Notes: generated from the sequence alone by a model not told the origin. A DNA stretch of 64,000 nucleotides from HK1 sp965215295 (GCA_965215295.1 OZ244045.1:2976001-3040000), one strand, 5' to 3'; counted from the stretch's first letter, positions 43,078-51,967 are shown. Made by a program: numbers and translations.

Positions 43078-44196
43078 TTGCCGGGTCGACCGGAGGCGCC
43101 GGACCGAGCGGCGCCAGCGAGGCTCGCCCTGACACCTGAAGGATCGAAGCCCGCGCCGCTCGCGGGAAGGCTGGGCCGCACCCTCGTCATCGGCACCGCC
43201 GGCGGCGCGTTGTTCACGTGGGCGAACCTGCCTCTTGCGTGGATGCTCGGGGCGATCGTCGCGACGACCGCGGCATCCCTCGGCGGCGCCAAGCTCCACG
43301 TGCCCGGTCCGTTGCGTTCGATCATGATCGCGATCATCGGAGTGCTGCTGGGCGCGAGCTTCACCCCGGAGGTCCTCGACACCGCACGCGAGTGGCCGCT
43401 CACCATCGGATGCCTGGTGCTCCATCTCGGCCTGCTGGTCGGCATCCTCTTTTTCTACTTCCACCGGGTCGTGGGCCTCGATACGCCCACCGCGTACTTC
43501 TCGGCCGCTCCCGGCGGCCTGGGCGAGATGGTCGTCACCGGGGCCGCGATGGGCGCCGACGACCGCACCATCGCGCTGGTCCACACCTCGCGGGTGCTGC
43601 TGGTGGTCCTGATCATCCCGCTCTGGTACCGCTACATGACCGGGGTCGTCACGACGCCGTCCTCGATCGGGCCGTCCATAGGCGCGACCGGGCTCCTCGA
43701 CATCGGGGTGCTCGGGGGGTGCGCGATTGCCGGAGTGGTGGCGGGCCGGCTGCTCCGGCTGCCGGCGTACCGGCTTTCGGGACCGTTGCTGGCAAGCGCG
43801 GTCGTTCACGCGACCGGACTGAACGAGTCGGCTCCGCCGTGGGAGGTGGTCGCCGTGGCGCAGGTCGTCGTCGGTTCCGCCATCGGCGCGCGCTTTACCG
43901 GCGTGTCGACGGGCCGGGTGCTCGGCCTCATGGTCCCCGCGGTGGTCTCCACGGCGGTGATGCTCGCCGCCACCGTCGCGTTCGCGCTGGTGCTGGCGCC
44001 CGTCACCGGAATCGACTGGCGGTCCATCGCACTCGCCTACGCACCGGGGGGCCTGGCCGAAATGAGCCTCGTCGCGCTGTCGCTCGGCATCGAGACCGCG
44101 TTCGTCGCGACCCACCACGTCATCCGGATCGGGCTCATCGTGGTGGGTGCGCCGCTCGTGTTCGCACGCTTCGGCTCCCCCCGCGACCGCGGCTGA
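43078..44196 (+). CDS. AbrB family membrane protein
   Basis: This 372-residue inner-membrane protein has about ten hydrophobic segments with the internal duplication typical of the AbrB/COG3180 family: LAWMLGAIVATTAASL near the start, SAAPGGLGEMVV in the first half and YAPGGLAEMSLVAL in the second. Family members have been annotated as ammonia monooxygenase-like or transporter proteins; function is unproven. The start is uncertain: TTG at 43078 is the first in frame, and no ATG lies before the first membrane helix. Confidence 0.82.
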   Translation: MPGRPEAPDRAAPARLALTPEGSKPAPLAGRLGRTLVIGTAGGALFTWANLPLAWMLGAIVATTAASLGGAKLHVPGPLRSIMIAIIGVLLGASFTPEVLDTAREWPLTIGCLVLHLGLLVGILFFYFHRVVGLDTPTAYFSAAPGGLGEMVVTGAAMGADDRTIALVHTSRVLLVVLIIPLWYRYMTGVVTTPSSIGPSIGATGLLDIGVLGGCAIAGVVAGRLLRLPAYRLSGPLLASAVVHATGLNESAPPWEVVAVAQVVVGSAIGARFTGVSTGRVLGLMVPAVVSTAVMLAATVAFALVLAPVTGIDWRSIALAYAPGGLAEMSLVALSLGIETAFVATHHVIRIGLIVVGAPLVFARFGSPRDRG

Positions 44197-44197
44197 G

Positions 44198-44221
44198 CCG
44201 GGGTGCGGCGGCCGACCCCGG
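44198..44221 (+). terminator. Hairpin in the convergent gap after the AbrB gene
   Basis: CCGGGGT and ACCCCGG form a 7-bp stem with a 10-nt GC-rich loop between the stop at 44196 and the convergent stop at 44227. It could serve both genes. No T-run follows. Confidence 0.5.
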
Positions 44222-44226
44222 ATCGT

Positions 44227-44802
44227 TCAGTCGGCGGAGTCGAGCAGGTTGTCCACGCTTGCGGTGAGCTTGTCGAACAGCTCGGGCGCCGAGACCTCCA
44301 TGACGTGGTCCATCACCCAGCGGTTGGTCTGGCTGACGCCCATCGTCCGCATCACGCGGTCGCCGAAGTAGCGTAGCGCCTCGAACCCCGGCTCCTTCGC
44401 GTCGAAGTCGAACCGCGCGTAGTCGTCGAGCCGTTCGTTGAGCATCTCCACGAACGGGGCGCGATAGTCGCCGGGGCCGGCGATGTCGAGCAGGTTGTCC
44501 TGCATCTGATCCGCGAGCCGCCGTCCGAGCGCGACGACGAGCGAGGCGCGCGCCTCGTCGTCGATGCGCCGATGCGCGATCCGGTCCACGAGCTGAACGG
44601 CGAAGGCGCAGTATTCCGAGATCACCCGGACGCGCTCGCGATCGGAGGCGTAGTCGAAGCCTTCGCGGTGTATCTCCCTGGCGTGCTCGACCGACAGGCG
44701 CCATACGATGAACGCGAGCGCGCCGGCACTGTCGGCGAACGTCTTGCGGCGCTCTTCGTTGCGATCGGAGTGGTGCCACCTGCTCTTGATGCGTATCGCC
44801 AT
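44227..44802 (-). CDS. Conserved hypothetical helical protein (191 aa)
   Basis: I do not recognise the family. The protein lacks a signal peptide and reads as all-helical, with ADSAGALAFIVWRLSVEHAR, VISEYCAFAVQLVDRIAHRR, LADQMQDNLLDIAG, ALRYFGDRVMRTMG and LFDKLTASVDNLLDSAD. It begins MAIRIKSRWHHSD at the ATG at 44802. It is divergent from the 2OG-Fe(II) oxygenase across 113 bp. Confidence 0.7.
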   Translation of the reverse strand: MAIRIKSRWHHSDRNEERRKTFADSAGALAFIVWRLSVEHAREIHREGFDYASDRERVRVISEYCAFAVQLVDRIAHRRIDDEARASLVVALGRRLADQMQDNLLDIAGPGDYRAPFVEMLNERLDDYARFDFDAKEPGFEALRYFGDRVMRTMGVSQTNRWVMDHVMEVSAPELFDKLTASVDNLLDSAD

Positions 44803-44915
44803 CGTGCCTGTCCGTCCGGGGGCGATTAAGGTGTCGGGTGTCGAACCGACAAGCTCCGCGGGCGGGGCGGCGGAGACACCGGTCGCGGGTCCATGCAGCG
44901 AGGTCGAGTGTAAAC

Positions 44916-45527
44916 ATGATCCGATACGCGAGGGAGACGGAGGCGGAGGCGGTGGCGCTCCGCGAAATCGTGCCCGGCAGCTTCATCTTCGAGCTTCCGC
45001 GGGCGCTGCGGAGCGAAGCCTGCCGCGAAATGGTGCGGCGCTTCGAGGCGTGCGCACCCGAGCAGTACGCGGGCCGGGTCGGCCACCACGCGACCCTCGA
45101 CACGTCCGTCAAGCGCTCGACCGACCTCGTCATGAGCGGCAAGTCGCACTGGAAGGATCTCGATGGCGCGCTGTTCGGGTCGCTCGCATCCGCGCTCGAG
45201 GCGCTGGCCGGGATTCACCCGTTCTTCCGGGGCCGCTTCAAGGACGTCGGATACGCCATCCAGCGCACCGGTCCCGGGGAGTACTACCACTGGCACATCG
45301 ACGGCGGCAGCCACGACCTCAGCCACCGCCAGTTGGTGGCGATCTGGTACCTCAACGACGTCGCGGGGCCGGGCGGCGAGACCGAGTTCCGCCACCAGAC
45401 GGTGAAGGTGAGGCCCGAGGAGGGCAAGCTGCTGCTCTTTCCCCCGTTCTGGACCCACGAGCATCGCGGGGTCGTTCCGGAGCGCGGGGTGAAGTACATC
45501 GCGACCACTTGGGTCGTCTTCGCCTGA
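44916..45527 (+). CDS. 2-oxoglutarate/Fe(II)-dependent oxygenase
   Basis: The 203-residue protein is a prolyl-4-hydroxylase-like double-stranded beta-helix oxygenase. The iron-binding HxD is in YYHWHIDGGSH near residue 125, and the distal histidine is in FWTHEHRGVVP near residue 185, followed by GVKYIATTWVVF where the 2-oxoglutarate contact lies. FLP-type YLNDVAGPGGETEF precedes it. The substrate, protein or small molecule, is unknown. The ATG at 44916 fits the family N-terminus. It converges with the S24 peptidase gene. Confidence 0.88.
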   Translation: MIRYARETEAEAVALREIVPGSFIFELPRALRSEACREMVRRFEACAPEQYAGRVGHHATLDTSVKRSTDLVMSGKSHWKDLDGALFGSLASALEALAGIHPFFRGRFKDVGYAIQRTGPGEYYHWHIDGGSHDLSHRQLVAIWYLNDVAGPGGETEFRHQTVKVRPEEGKLLLFPPFWTHEHRGVVPERGVKYIATTWVVFA

Positions 45528-45590
45528 TCGGAACGCGGGACACGCTTCCCGCCCGCCCCGGGACCCGATGAACCGCCGGCCCGCGATGGT

Positions 45591-46007
45591 TCAGTCGTAT
45601 CGCTTGTGGTACTTGCGCCGCGCCCCGGCCCGCTGGACCACCACCCCGCGCACCGATGCGAGCCCGGCGGCGAGCGCGATGGGCGGGTGGCCGTCGCCGA
45701 GCGCGACGAGCCGGTCGCCTTCGGCCGCTCGCTCCAGCTTGCGCAAGATGTACGCGCCGTCGATCTCGGCGAGCACGAACGCCCCGTCCCTCGCGACGCC
45801 GGTGGGGTCGACGATGATGACGCATCCGGCCGCGAACTCGGGCTCCATGCTGTCGTCGACCACGCGCAGCGCGAACGGCTCGGCCTCGATGCAGGTGGAG
45901 GGCGGGACGGCGCCCGCGGCTTGCGGCGGTGGAGCGGACATCTCAGTAAACCCGGCGAGCGCGCCGGAACCCGCGAAGGACGGCTCCCCGGACGCGAGGC
46001 GGCGCAT
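45591..46007 (-). CDS. S24 (LexA/UmuD-type) peptidase-like protein without DNA-binding domain
   Basis: The 138-residue protein is a lone S24 peptidase-like fold. The nucleophile serine is in VVDDSMEPEFAAG near residue 55 and the general-base lysine in YILRKLERAAEG near residue 92. There is no N-terminal helix-turn-helix as in LexA and no UmuD-like cleavage site (Ala-Gly or Cys-Gly) is obvious, although a short N-terminal tail of about 40 residues contains several Ala-Gly pairs. Its ATG overlaps the stop of the Cas6-like gene (TGATG), so the two are coupled. Role and target are unknown. Confidence 0.82.
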   Translation of the reverse strand: MRRLASGEPSFAGSGALAGFTEMSAPPPQAAGAVPPSTCIEAEPFALRVVDDSMEPEFAAGCVIIVDPTGVARDGAFVLAEIDGAYILRKLERAAEGDRLVALGDGHPPIALAAGLASVRGVVVQRAGARRKYHKRYD

Positions 46008-46708
46008 CAGCCATCGCCGGCGGCCCTTCGAACCGGGCCGATGCCCCGGTGCGGCACGAACAGTCCGCATCCGAGCAGCCGGCCGGGACCGATCCCGCGG
46101 CGCTGGACGGTGAGCGACTCCTCGGGACCGAGTTCCGCAATCAACACGCTGCGGGCGGCGAGCGCGCCGCGCGCCGATTCGATGCGGTACGAGCGTCCGC
46201 ACAGGATCCCGCGCGCCGGAACCGAAAGCGCTTCGAGCGTCGACGCGATGCGGTCGACGAAGCGCTCCTCGTCCCCACCCTCCTCGTCCACCACGTAGCG
46301 GGCGAACACGGTGCCGGCGGGCCTCAACGGCCGCGCCTGCCGCGCTCCGGTGACGAGCTCGCATCCGTCGATGTCGAGCCGGCGCTCGCACAGCGCGGCG
46401 GCGGCGTCCGCGTGACGGCTCGGGACACGAAGCACGAGGCGCGTGCGGCGCGAGAGCGAAAGCAGCTCACCGGTTCCGCGGCCGGGGCGTTCCCAGCCGT
46501 TGCCCGACTCGGCGCCGTGGATCGAGTGGATGCCGGCGGCCGGCTCGTCCTCGAGCCACGGCAGCACCCTCACGACCGCGGCCCGCAGCGGGCCAGCGTG
46601 ATCCACCGGCAACCATCGGCCGGAGAGGCGGAACGCAAGGTCGATGGCGCCGGCGGCATCGGCGGCGTACCCGGCCATGTCGTCGCGCGACTCCTCCTCC
46701 CGGCGCAT
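46007..46708 (-). CDS. Orphan Cas6/Cmx6-like RAMP protein
   Basis: The 233-residue protein matches the type I-MYXAN Cas6/Cmx6 pattern: DLAFRLSGRWLPVDHAGPL near the N-terminus, GIHSIHGAESGNGWERP, SRRTRLVLRVPSRH, LDIDGCEL, TVFARYVV, ILCGRSYRIESARGALAARS and LGPEESLTVQRRGIGPGRLL. The C-terminal glycine-rich loop GIGPGRLLGCGLFVPHRGIG is typical of RAMP proteins. Cas6 normally cuts CRISPR RNA, but no CRISPR repeat or other cas gene is in this window. The ATG at 46708 has only a poor site; one at 46678 lies downstream of GGAGGAG and could be the true start. Confidence 0.75.
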   Translation of the reverse strand: MRREEESRDDMAGYAADAAGAIDLAFRLSGRWLPVDHAGPLRAAVVRVLPWLEDEPAAGIHSIHGAESGNGWERPGRGTGELLSLSRRTRLVLRVPSRHADAAAALCERRLDIDGCELVTGARQARPLRPAGTVFARYVVDEEGGDEERFVDRIASTLEALSVPARGILCGRSYRIESARGALAARSVLIAELGPEESLTVQRRGIGPGRLLGCGLFVPHRGIGPVRRAAGDG

Positions 46709-46711
46709 GTC

Positions 46712-46903
46712 CTACCTGCCCGATGCGGAAGTGAACGCACCCTCGAGGGCATCCTCCCAGTTCTCCGGGGTGTCCGCGAACGGAGGCTTCACGTCGATTC
46801 GAAGGAACCGCTCCCCGCGAGCGCGTAGCCTGACCTCGCCGACGAGCTGGGCGAAGGACTCCAGATCGTGGCGCTCGATCAGAATATCGCTGACGTGGAG
46901 CAT
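46712..46903 (-). CDS. Small conserved-looking protein upstream of the Cas6-like gene (63 aa)
   Basis: I do not recognise it. From the ATG at 46903 it reads MLHVSDILIERHDLESFAQL, then VRLRARGERFLRIDVKPPFA and PENWEDALEGAFTSASGR. It has no signal or cysteine and looks like a small alpha/beta domain. It stops 3 bp before the Cas6-like start, so the three genes form one operon. An ATG at 46930 would add nine residues; no clear ribosome binding site supports either. Confidence 0.55.
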   Translation of the reverse strand: MLHVSDILIERHDLESFAQLVGEVRLRARGERFLRIDVKPPFADTPENWEDALEGAFTSASGR

Positions 46904-47215
46904 CGTCGGCCCGGGAGGTGGATGAACCATCGAGGCCCCGTCATCACCCGGCACGAGTACGCGCCGCCGGTGAACACGGCAGGCCGGCGCCCGCGACTTG
47001 CGGCGGCGGATCGGCCGTGAACCTTCCATGCCCGCCCCCGAGTCGGACCGCATCGTGTGTTGACGAGTATACTTGCGCCGCGCCCTTGCCGGACGGCGGA
47101 AGCCGGGTACGGGACATCAACGGGAATCGGCCGGACTCCGCCGCGGTGGAATCCGCTCCGAGCCCTTGGGCAAGCCGGCGGCCCACCCGAGCCGGTGAGA
47201 AAAAGGGAGGAAGGC
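46904..47215. other. Divergent intergenic region with no recognised gene
   Basis: The 312-bp gap separates the 63-aa gene (minus) from the Tat-exported binding protein (plus). A TATACT at 47068-47073 is nearly self-complementary and could serve either direction, but no matching -35 is seen. A good GGGAGGAAGGC ends the gap as the ribosome binding site of the plus-strand gene. Confidence 0.35.
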
Positions 47216-48814
47216 ATGACGAAGAAGCGACCTGAAATACAGCGCATGCTCGCGGACAGGCACCTGACGCGCCGCGAGTTCCTGCGGCACGCGAGCGCCC
47301 TGGGGCTCACGGTTTCCGTGGCCGGCGCCCTGTGGTCCGGGCGCGCGCTGGCCGATACTCCGAAACGCGGCGGCCACATGCGCTGCGGCCTGAACGACGC
47401 GAACACGATCGATTCGCTCGACTCCACCCAGTACAACGCGACGACGATGATCGTCGTCAGCCGGGCCATCCGGGACAGCATCGTCGACGTCGGCATCGAC
47501 GGCTCCCCGACCCCGAACCTCGCGGAGAGCTGGGAGTCCTCGCCGGACGCGAAGGTCTGGCGTTTCAGGATCCGCAAGGGCGTCGAGTTCTCGAACGGGA
47601 AGACCCTGACCGCCGAAGACGTCGTCAACTCGATCAACGTGCACCGCGGCGAGGACACCAAGTCCGCGGCCAAGGGAGTGTTCGCGGGGATCACCGACGC
47701 CCGGACCGACGGCGCCGACACCGTCGTCGTGGAGCTGGCCGATGCCAACGCCAACCTCCCCTACGTGTTCACCGACTACCACTTCAGCGTCGTGCCGACG
47801 GTGGACGGCAAGGCGGACCTGCTCTCGCCGCACGGAACCGGCTGCTACTTCCTACGCGAATTCGATCCGGGCGTGCGCACGGCCTTGGAAAAGAACCCGA
47901 ACTCCTGGCAGGCGGACGAGCTCGGCTTTGCGGACTCGATCGAGATCCTGGCGATCCTCGACGACACGTCCCGGGTCAATGCGCTCGTCAGCGGCTCCGT
48001 CGACGTCATCAACCGTCCCGATCTGAAGACCATCGCGCGGCTGCAGCGCGTGCAGGGCCTGCAGATCGTCGACGTGCCGAGCAACCTCGCGTTCACGCAC
48101 CCGATGCGCACGAACGTGGCGCCGTTCGACAACAACGACTTCCGTCTGGCGCTGAAGTACGCGACGCCGCGCGAGGAGTTCGTCGACAAGATCCTCTTCG
48201 GCTACGGCACGGTCGGCAACGATCAGCCGCTCGGGCCGCAGTTCCCGAGCTACGACCCGGACCTGAAGGTCGCCTACGACCTGGACAAGGCGAAGCACCA
48301 TCTCAAGAAGTCGGGGCTCGAAGGCGCGAAGTTCGACATGAGCACGTCCGACACCGCATACGGCGGCGCGGTGCTGGCTTCGCAGTTGTTCGCCGAGCAC
48401 TGGCAGAAGATCGGGCTCGCGCCGAACATCGTCCGCGAGCCCAAGGACGGCTACTGGAGCGAGGTCTGGAACAAGAAGCCGTTCTGCAGTTGCTACTGGG
48501 GCGCCCGCCCGGTGGAGGACCTGATCCTGTCCATCGCCTACATGTCCGACTCCCCGTGGAACGACACGGTGATCGACATTCCGCGCGTGGACGAGCTCGT
48601 GGTCAAGGCTCGCGGCGAGCTCGACGAGGAGAAGCGCAACGCGATGTACCGGGAGGTCCAGCAGCTCATCAGCATGGAGGGTGGAACCATCATCCCCGCG
48701 TTCGGCAGCGATGTCGCGGCCGTCAACGACAAGGTCGGCGTGCCGTCGAAGATCGGAGGCGGCTGGGAGATGGACGGCGGCCACTTCGTCAAGCGCTGGT
48801 GGATGAAGGGCTGA
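47216..48814 (+). CDS. Tat-exported Dpp/Opp-type solute-binding protein
   Basis: This 532-residue periplasmic binding protein (SBP_bac_5) carries a twin-arginine signal, LTRREFLRHASALGLTVSVA, at residues 17-36. Family features are WRFRIRKGVEFSNGKTLTAEDV, YHFSVVP, HGTGCYFL and FRLALKYATPREEFVDKILF. GGGAGGAAGGC lies just before the ATG at 47216. Unlike the protein at 30505 it has no permease or ATPase genes beside it and is followed by a strong hairpin, so it is an orphan that may use another transporter or act as a sensor. Confidence 0.92.
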   Translation: MTKKRPEIQRMLADRHLTRREFLRHASALGLTVSVAGALWSGRALADTPKRGGHMRCGLNDANTIDSLDSTQYNATTMIVVSRAIRDSIVDVGIDGSPTPNLAESWESSPDAKVWRFRIRKGVEFSNGKTLTAEDVVNSINVHRGEDTKSAAKGVFAGITDARTDGADTVVVELADANANLPYVFTDYHFSVVPTVDGKADLLSPHGTGCYFLREFDPGVRTALEKNPNSWQADELGFADSIEILAILDDTSRVNALVSGSVDVINRPDLKTIARLQRVQGLQIVDVPSNLAFTHPMRTNVAPFDNNDFRLALKYATPREEFVDKILFGYGTVGNDQPLGPQFPSYDPDLKVAYDLDKAKHHLKKSGLEGAKFDMSTSDTAYGGAVLASQLFAEHWQKIGLAPNIVREPKDGYWSEVWNKKPFCSCYWGARPVEDLILSIAYMSDSPWNDTVIDIPRVDELVVKARGELDEEKRNAMYREVQQLISMEGGTIIPAFGSDVAAVNDKVGVPSKIGGGWEMDGGHFVKRWWMKG

Positions 48815-48835
48815 GGACTTCGTGCCGGCAGGATG

Positions 48836-48867
48836 CGAACGGGGGCGGCATCGGCCGCCCCCGTTCG
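48836..48867 (+). terminator. Perfect 14-bp hairpin 22 nt after the binding-protein stop
   Basis: CGAACGGGGGCGGC pairs perfectly with GCCGCCCCCGTTCG around the tetraloop ATCG. Position and stability fit a terminator, although no T-tract follows. It is the strongest simple hairpin seen in the window. Confidence 0.7.
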
Positions 48868-48964
48868 AGGCGCTCCCCGGCCATCCGGACACCGCCCGGA
48901 ACGACCCCTCCTCGAACGAACCCTCCTCCCCCCGCCCGGCACCGTTTCCGGTCCTCCGCCGGCC

Positions 48965-49045
48965 CGCGGCAAGCGCGGGGGAAGCTCGCTGGGGCTATCG
49001 AGAACGTCCTTGATCGAGGCCGGACTGCGGCAAGCGCGGGGGAAG
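48965..49045. repeat. 20-bp direct repeat spaced about 61 bp
   Basis: GCGGCAAGCGCGGGGGAAGC occurs near 48965 and again near 49026 in the non-coding gap between the binding-protein gene and the convergent aldolase. Only the short core is conserved. Confidence 0.7.
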
Positions 49046-49077
49046 CACCTTTCACGCATCCCGGCGCGGGAGTGCGC

Positions 49078-49833
49078 TCATCCGCGGGTTTCGGCGATGG
49101 CGCTTGCGCAGGCGGCGCTGTAGAGCCGGAGGTCACTGCCGACCGTCACGAGGTCGAAGCCCTTGCCGAGCATCCGCTTCGCGTACGACGGCGTCAGGCA
49201 GTGGATACCGCAACGAATGCCCGCGTCCTTGCACGCGCCGAGAATCCGCCCTGCCGCCTCGACCACCGCCGGCTCGTCCGGGTCGAGCTTCGGGGCATGG
49301 CCCATCGAGAGGGACAGATCGCCCGGGCCGATGTAGACGCCGGTCAGCCCCGGGGTCCGCGCGATCGCCTCGACGTTTCCCAGCGCTTCCGCGGTCTCGA
49401 CCATCGCGAGGGTGACCACGGTGTCGTTCGCCTTCGCGACGTAGTCCGCGCCGTAAGCGAGCGCCGCCCGGGTCGGTCCGAAGCTCCGCGTGCCGACCGG
49501 CGCATAGTTGGCGTAATGGACCAGACGTTCCGCGTCGGCCCGGGTGTTGACCATCGGGCAGATGATCCCGAGCGCCCCCGCGTCGAGCAGCTTCATGATG
49601 ATGCCCGGCTCGAGCCACGGCACCCGCGCCATCGGGGTCGAGTCGCTCGCCGCCAGGGCCTGGAGCATGGCGAGCGCGACCTGGTAGTCGTTCAGACCGT
49701 GCTGCAGGTCGATGGTCACGGAGTCGAACCCGGCCTCGCCGGTGACCTCCGCAATGACGGCGCCGGGCGCGGAGAGCCATCCGTTGACGGCGCCCCGGCC
49801 GGCGCTCCAGGTATCGTGCAGCCTGGTCTTCAA
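49078..49833 (-). CDS. HpcH/HpaI family aldolase
   Basis: This class II, metal-dependent aldolase of 251 residues cleaves 4-hydroxy-2-oxo acids to pyruvate and an aldehyde in related enzymes. Visible are GFDSVTIDLQHGLNDY, MARVPWLEPGIIMKLLDAG, GARS-like GTRSFGPTRAALAYG, the metal Glu in AMVETAEALGNVE and metal Asp in IGPGDLSLSMG. The start is TTG at 49833, 7 nt after GAAGGAG; no ATG is available near. It is divergent from the M23 peptidase. Confidence 0.88.
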   Translation of the reverse strand: MKTRLHDTWSAGRGAVNGWLSAPGAVIAEVTGEAGFDSVTIDLQHGLNDYQVALAMLQALAASDSTPMARVPWLEPGIIMKLLDAGALGIICPMVNTRADAERLVHYANYAPVGTRSFGPTRAALAYGADYVAKANDTVVTLAMVETAEALGNVEAIARTPGLTGVYIGPGDLSLSMGHAPKLDPDEPAVVEAAGRILGACKDAGIRCGIHCLTPSYAKRMLGKGFDLVTVGSDLRLYSAACASAIAETRG

Positions 49834-50093
49834 TGTGATGCTCCTTCGCAAACAGGCATGGGACGGCAGCCTTCGGCGCGGCCGCGCGGGAAACGGGTTC
49901 GAGGATTTCCCGGAAAGTGCAGGATAAAGTATGCGCGAACCCTCGGCCGGCGCAATGCATGCACCTTCGATCCACAGTCCGCGGAACGGATGACGCCTTC
50001 GCCGCTCGGGAGCCCTTCCATGGCCGCGGCGGGACGGACGGGCTTCCGGCGGGGCCTTCGCCCGAAGTGCGCCCGGAACCCCGCTCGGCATCG

Positions 50094-51044
50094 GTGAAGA
50101 GGCCGGGGGCGCGGACCGTTCTCCCCGGGCTGGCGCTCGGCGCGTTGCTGTCGCTCGGCCCGATGCCGGGAGCCGCCGATACCGGCGTGCGCCTCGACGG
50201 CCCGCGCATTCAGGGCGGCCTGCTGCGCGGGCAGGCGCCGCCGGGCTCCAGGGTGGAATACGAAGGTGAAGCCGTGCGGGTTTCCGGGGACGGGTGGTTC
50301 CTGATCGGTTTCGGGCGGGATGCGTCGCCGGAAGCGGAGCTCGTGGTGAGCCATCCCGACGGGCGGCGCGAGCGCCGGGTGCTGAAGGTGGAGCGGCGCC
50401 AGTACGACATCCAGCGTATCGACGGCCTGCCCGCGCGCAAGGTGACCCCGCGCAGCGAGGAAGATCTGGCGCGCATCCGCGCCGAAGTGCGGATGGTCCG
50501 GGACGTGCGGGCGATCGACGATCCTCGCACCGATTTCCTGAGCGGCTTCCGGTGGCCCATCAAGGGCCGGATCAGCGGCGTCTACGGCTCGCAGCGTATC
50601 CTCAACGGCGAGCCGCGCCGGCCGCATTTCGGTATCGACATCGCCGCGCCGGCCGGCACGAAGGTCGTCGCGCCGGCGGACGGAGTAGTGACCATGGTGC
50701 ATCCGGACATGTTCTTCTCGGGCGGCACCATGATCATCGACCACGGCCACGGGCTGTCGTCGGCGTTCCTGCACCTGTCGCGCATCCTGGTGAAGAAGGG
50801 CGAGCGGGTGGCGCAGGGACAGCCCATCGCCGAAGTCGGCTCGACGGGCCGTTCCACGGGGCCGCATCTCGACTGGCGGATCAACCTCTTCGACCGGCGC
50901 CTCGATCCGTCGCTGCTGGTGGGACCGATGCCGGAGCAGGAGGCCGCCCTCGACCGGGCCATACCGCACCGTCCGGCGGTACATGGCTCCCGATGCGTCC
51001 CTTGCACGTGGATTGCCGCGCGAAGCGACCGGGTGGGTTCGTGA
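50094..51044 (+). CDS. M23 family metallopeptidase
   Basis: This 316-residue exported LytM-type peptidase would cut peptidoglycan cross-bridges or activate amidases. A signal peptide (VLPGLALGALLSLGPMPGAA) follows the GTG at 50094. The C-terminal peptidase domain has the zinc ligands in PHFGIDIAAPAGTKV near residue 185 and the HLS/HLDW motifs near residues 230 and 265. A beta-rich N-terminal domain (GGLLRGQAPPGSRVEYEG) precedes it. An upstream ATG at 49917 would place the signal internally and is rejected. It ends close to the convergent EamA gene. Confidence 0.85.
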   Translation: MKRPGARTVLPGLALGALLSLGPMPGAADTGVRLDGPRIQGGLLRGQAPPGSRVEYEGEAVRVSGDGWFLIGFGRDASPEAELVVSHPDGRRERRVLKVERRQYDIQRIDGLPARKVTPRSEEDLARIRAEVRMVRDVRAIDDPRTDFLSGFRWPIKGRISGVYGSQRILNGEPRRPHFGIDIAAPAGTKVVAPADGVVTMVHPDMFFSGGTMIIDHGHGLSSAFLHLSRILVKKGERVAQGQPIAEVGSTGRSTGPHLDWRINLFDRRLDPSLLVGPMPEQEAALDRAIPHRPAVHGSRCVPCTWIAARSDRVGS

Positions 51045-51073
51045 CGTCCGGAGTCCCGTTTCCGAGTAGCGGG

Positions 51074-51967
51074 TCAATCCCTGTTCCGCGACCGCATTCC
51101 CGTCACCGCCTGCGTGACCACCGCCGAAAGCACGATGGCGCCTCCCGCCAGGGTGAGCAGGGCGGGAACCTCCCCGACGCCGAGCCATACCCAGATGGGC
51201 GCGAGCACGGTCTCCGTCAGCGAGAGGAGCGCGACCTCGGCAGCGGGGAGGTAGCGCGCCCCCACGGTGATGAGCACGAACCCGCCGGTGTACTGGAAGA
51301 GGCCGAGGAACACGGACAGGGCGAGATCGTGGCGAGAGAGGACCAGGGTATCCGCCATCGCGAATCCGAGCGCGGCCCCGACGAGGCCGGCGAGACACAC
51401 GGCGGGGATCATGTCGCGGTCACTGGCGCGGCGAAGCGTCACGAGCATGATCGCGAAGCTCAGGGGAGGGCCGAGCGCGACGATGTTGCCGAGCAGGCGT
51501 CCGCTCTGTACGCCGTTGACGAACATGATCGCGACCCCGGAGAGTGCGACCGACATCATGAGCCACGTCAACGGCCGCACCCGTTCGCGCAGCACGATCC
51601 AGCCGAGGATGGCGGTCATGAGCGGGGCGGAGCTGATGATGAAGACGGCGTTCGCGACCGTGGTCAGCAGCATCGCGAACACGTAGCACGCCGATCCGAG
51701 GCCGAGGCTCGTGGCAACGACGAGGCCGGGCCATCCCGTCGCGACGAACGCCCGCAGCACGCGCGAGCGGTAGCGGAACACGAGATAGAGGGTGACCACG
51801 ACGAAGAACGTCAGCGAGCGGTAGAACAGGATCTGCCAACCGCTCGCCGATTCGATGTGGCGCAGCGTCACCCCGGCAAGACTGAGCATCACCCCGGCGA
51901 CGAGCACGAGTGCGACGCCGGTCGCATGGCCTCGATCGAGGACGCGCGAGTCGTTCGGCGAATCCAT
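51074..51967 (-). CDS. EamA family (DMT superfamily) transporter
   Basis: This 297-residue protein has ten membrane segments in two EamA halves, each with the conserved end pattern: TTVANAVFIISSAPLMTAIL in the first and LPAAEVALLSLTETVLAPIW in the second. It is probably an inner-membrane exporter of metabolites; the substrate cannot be told. The ATG at 51967 fits. Confidence 0.9.
   Translation of the reverse strand: MDSPNDSRVLDRGHATGVALVLVAGVMLSLAGVTLRHIESASGWQILFYRSLTFFVVVTLYLVFRYRSRVLRAFVATGWPGLVVATSLGLGSACYVFAMLLTTVANAVFIISSAPLMTAILGWIVLRERVRPLTWLMMSVALSGVAIMFVNGVQSGRLLGNIVALGPPLSFAIMLVTLRRASDRDMIPAVCLAGLVGAALGFAMADTLVLSRHDLALSVFLGLFQYTGGFVLITVGARYLPAAEVALLSLTETVLAPIWVWLGVGEVPALLTLAGGAIVLSAVVTQAVTGMRSRNRD

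Noticed and set aside
47057..47215. Extended N-terminus of the Tat-exported binding protein
   Set aside because: The ATG at 47216 has a strong ribosome binding site and places the twin-arginine signal correctly.
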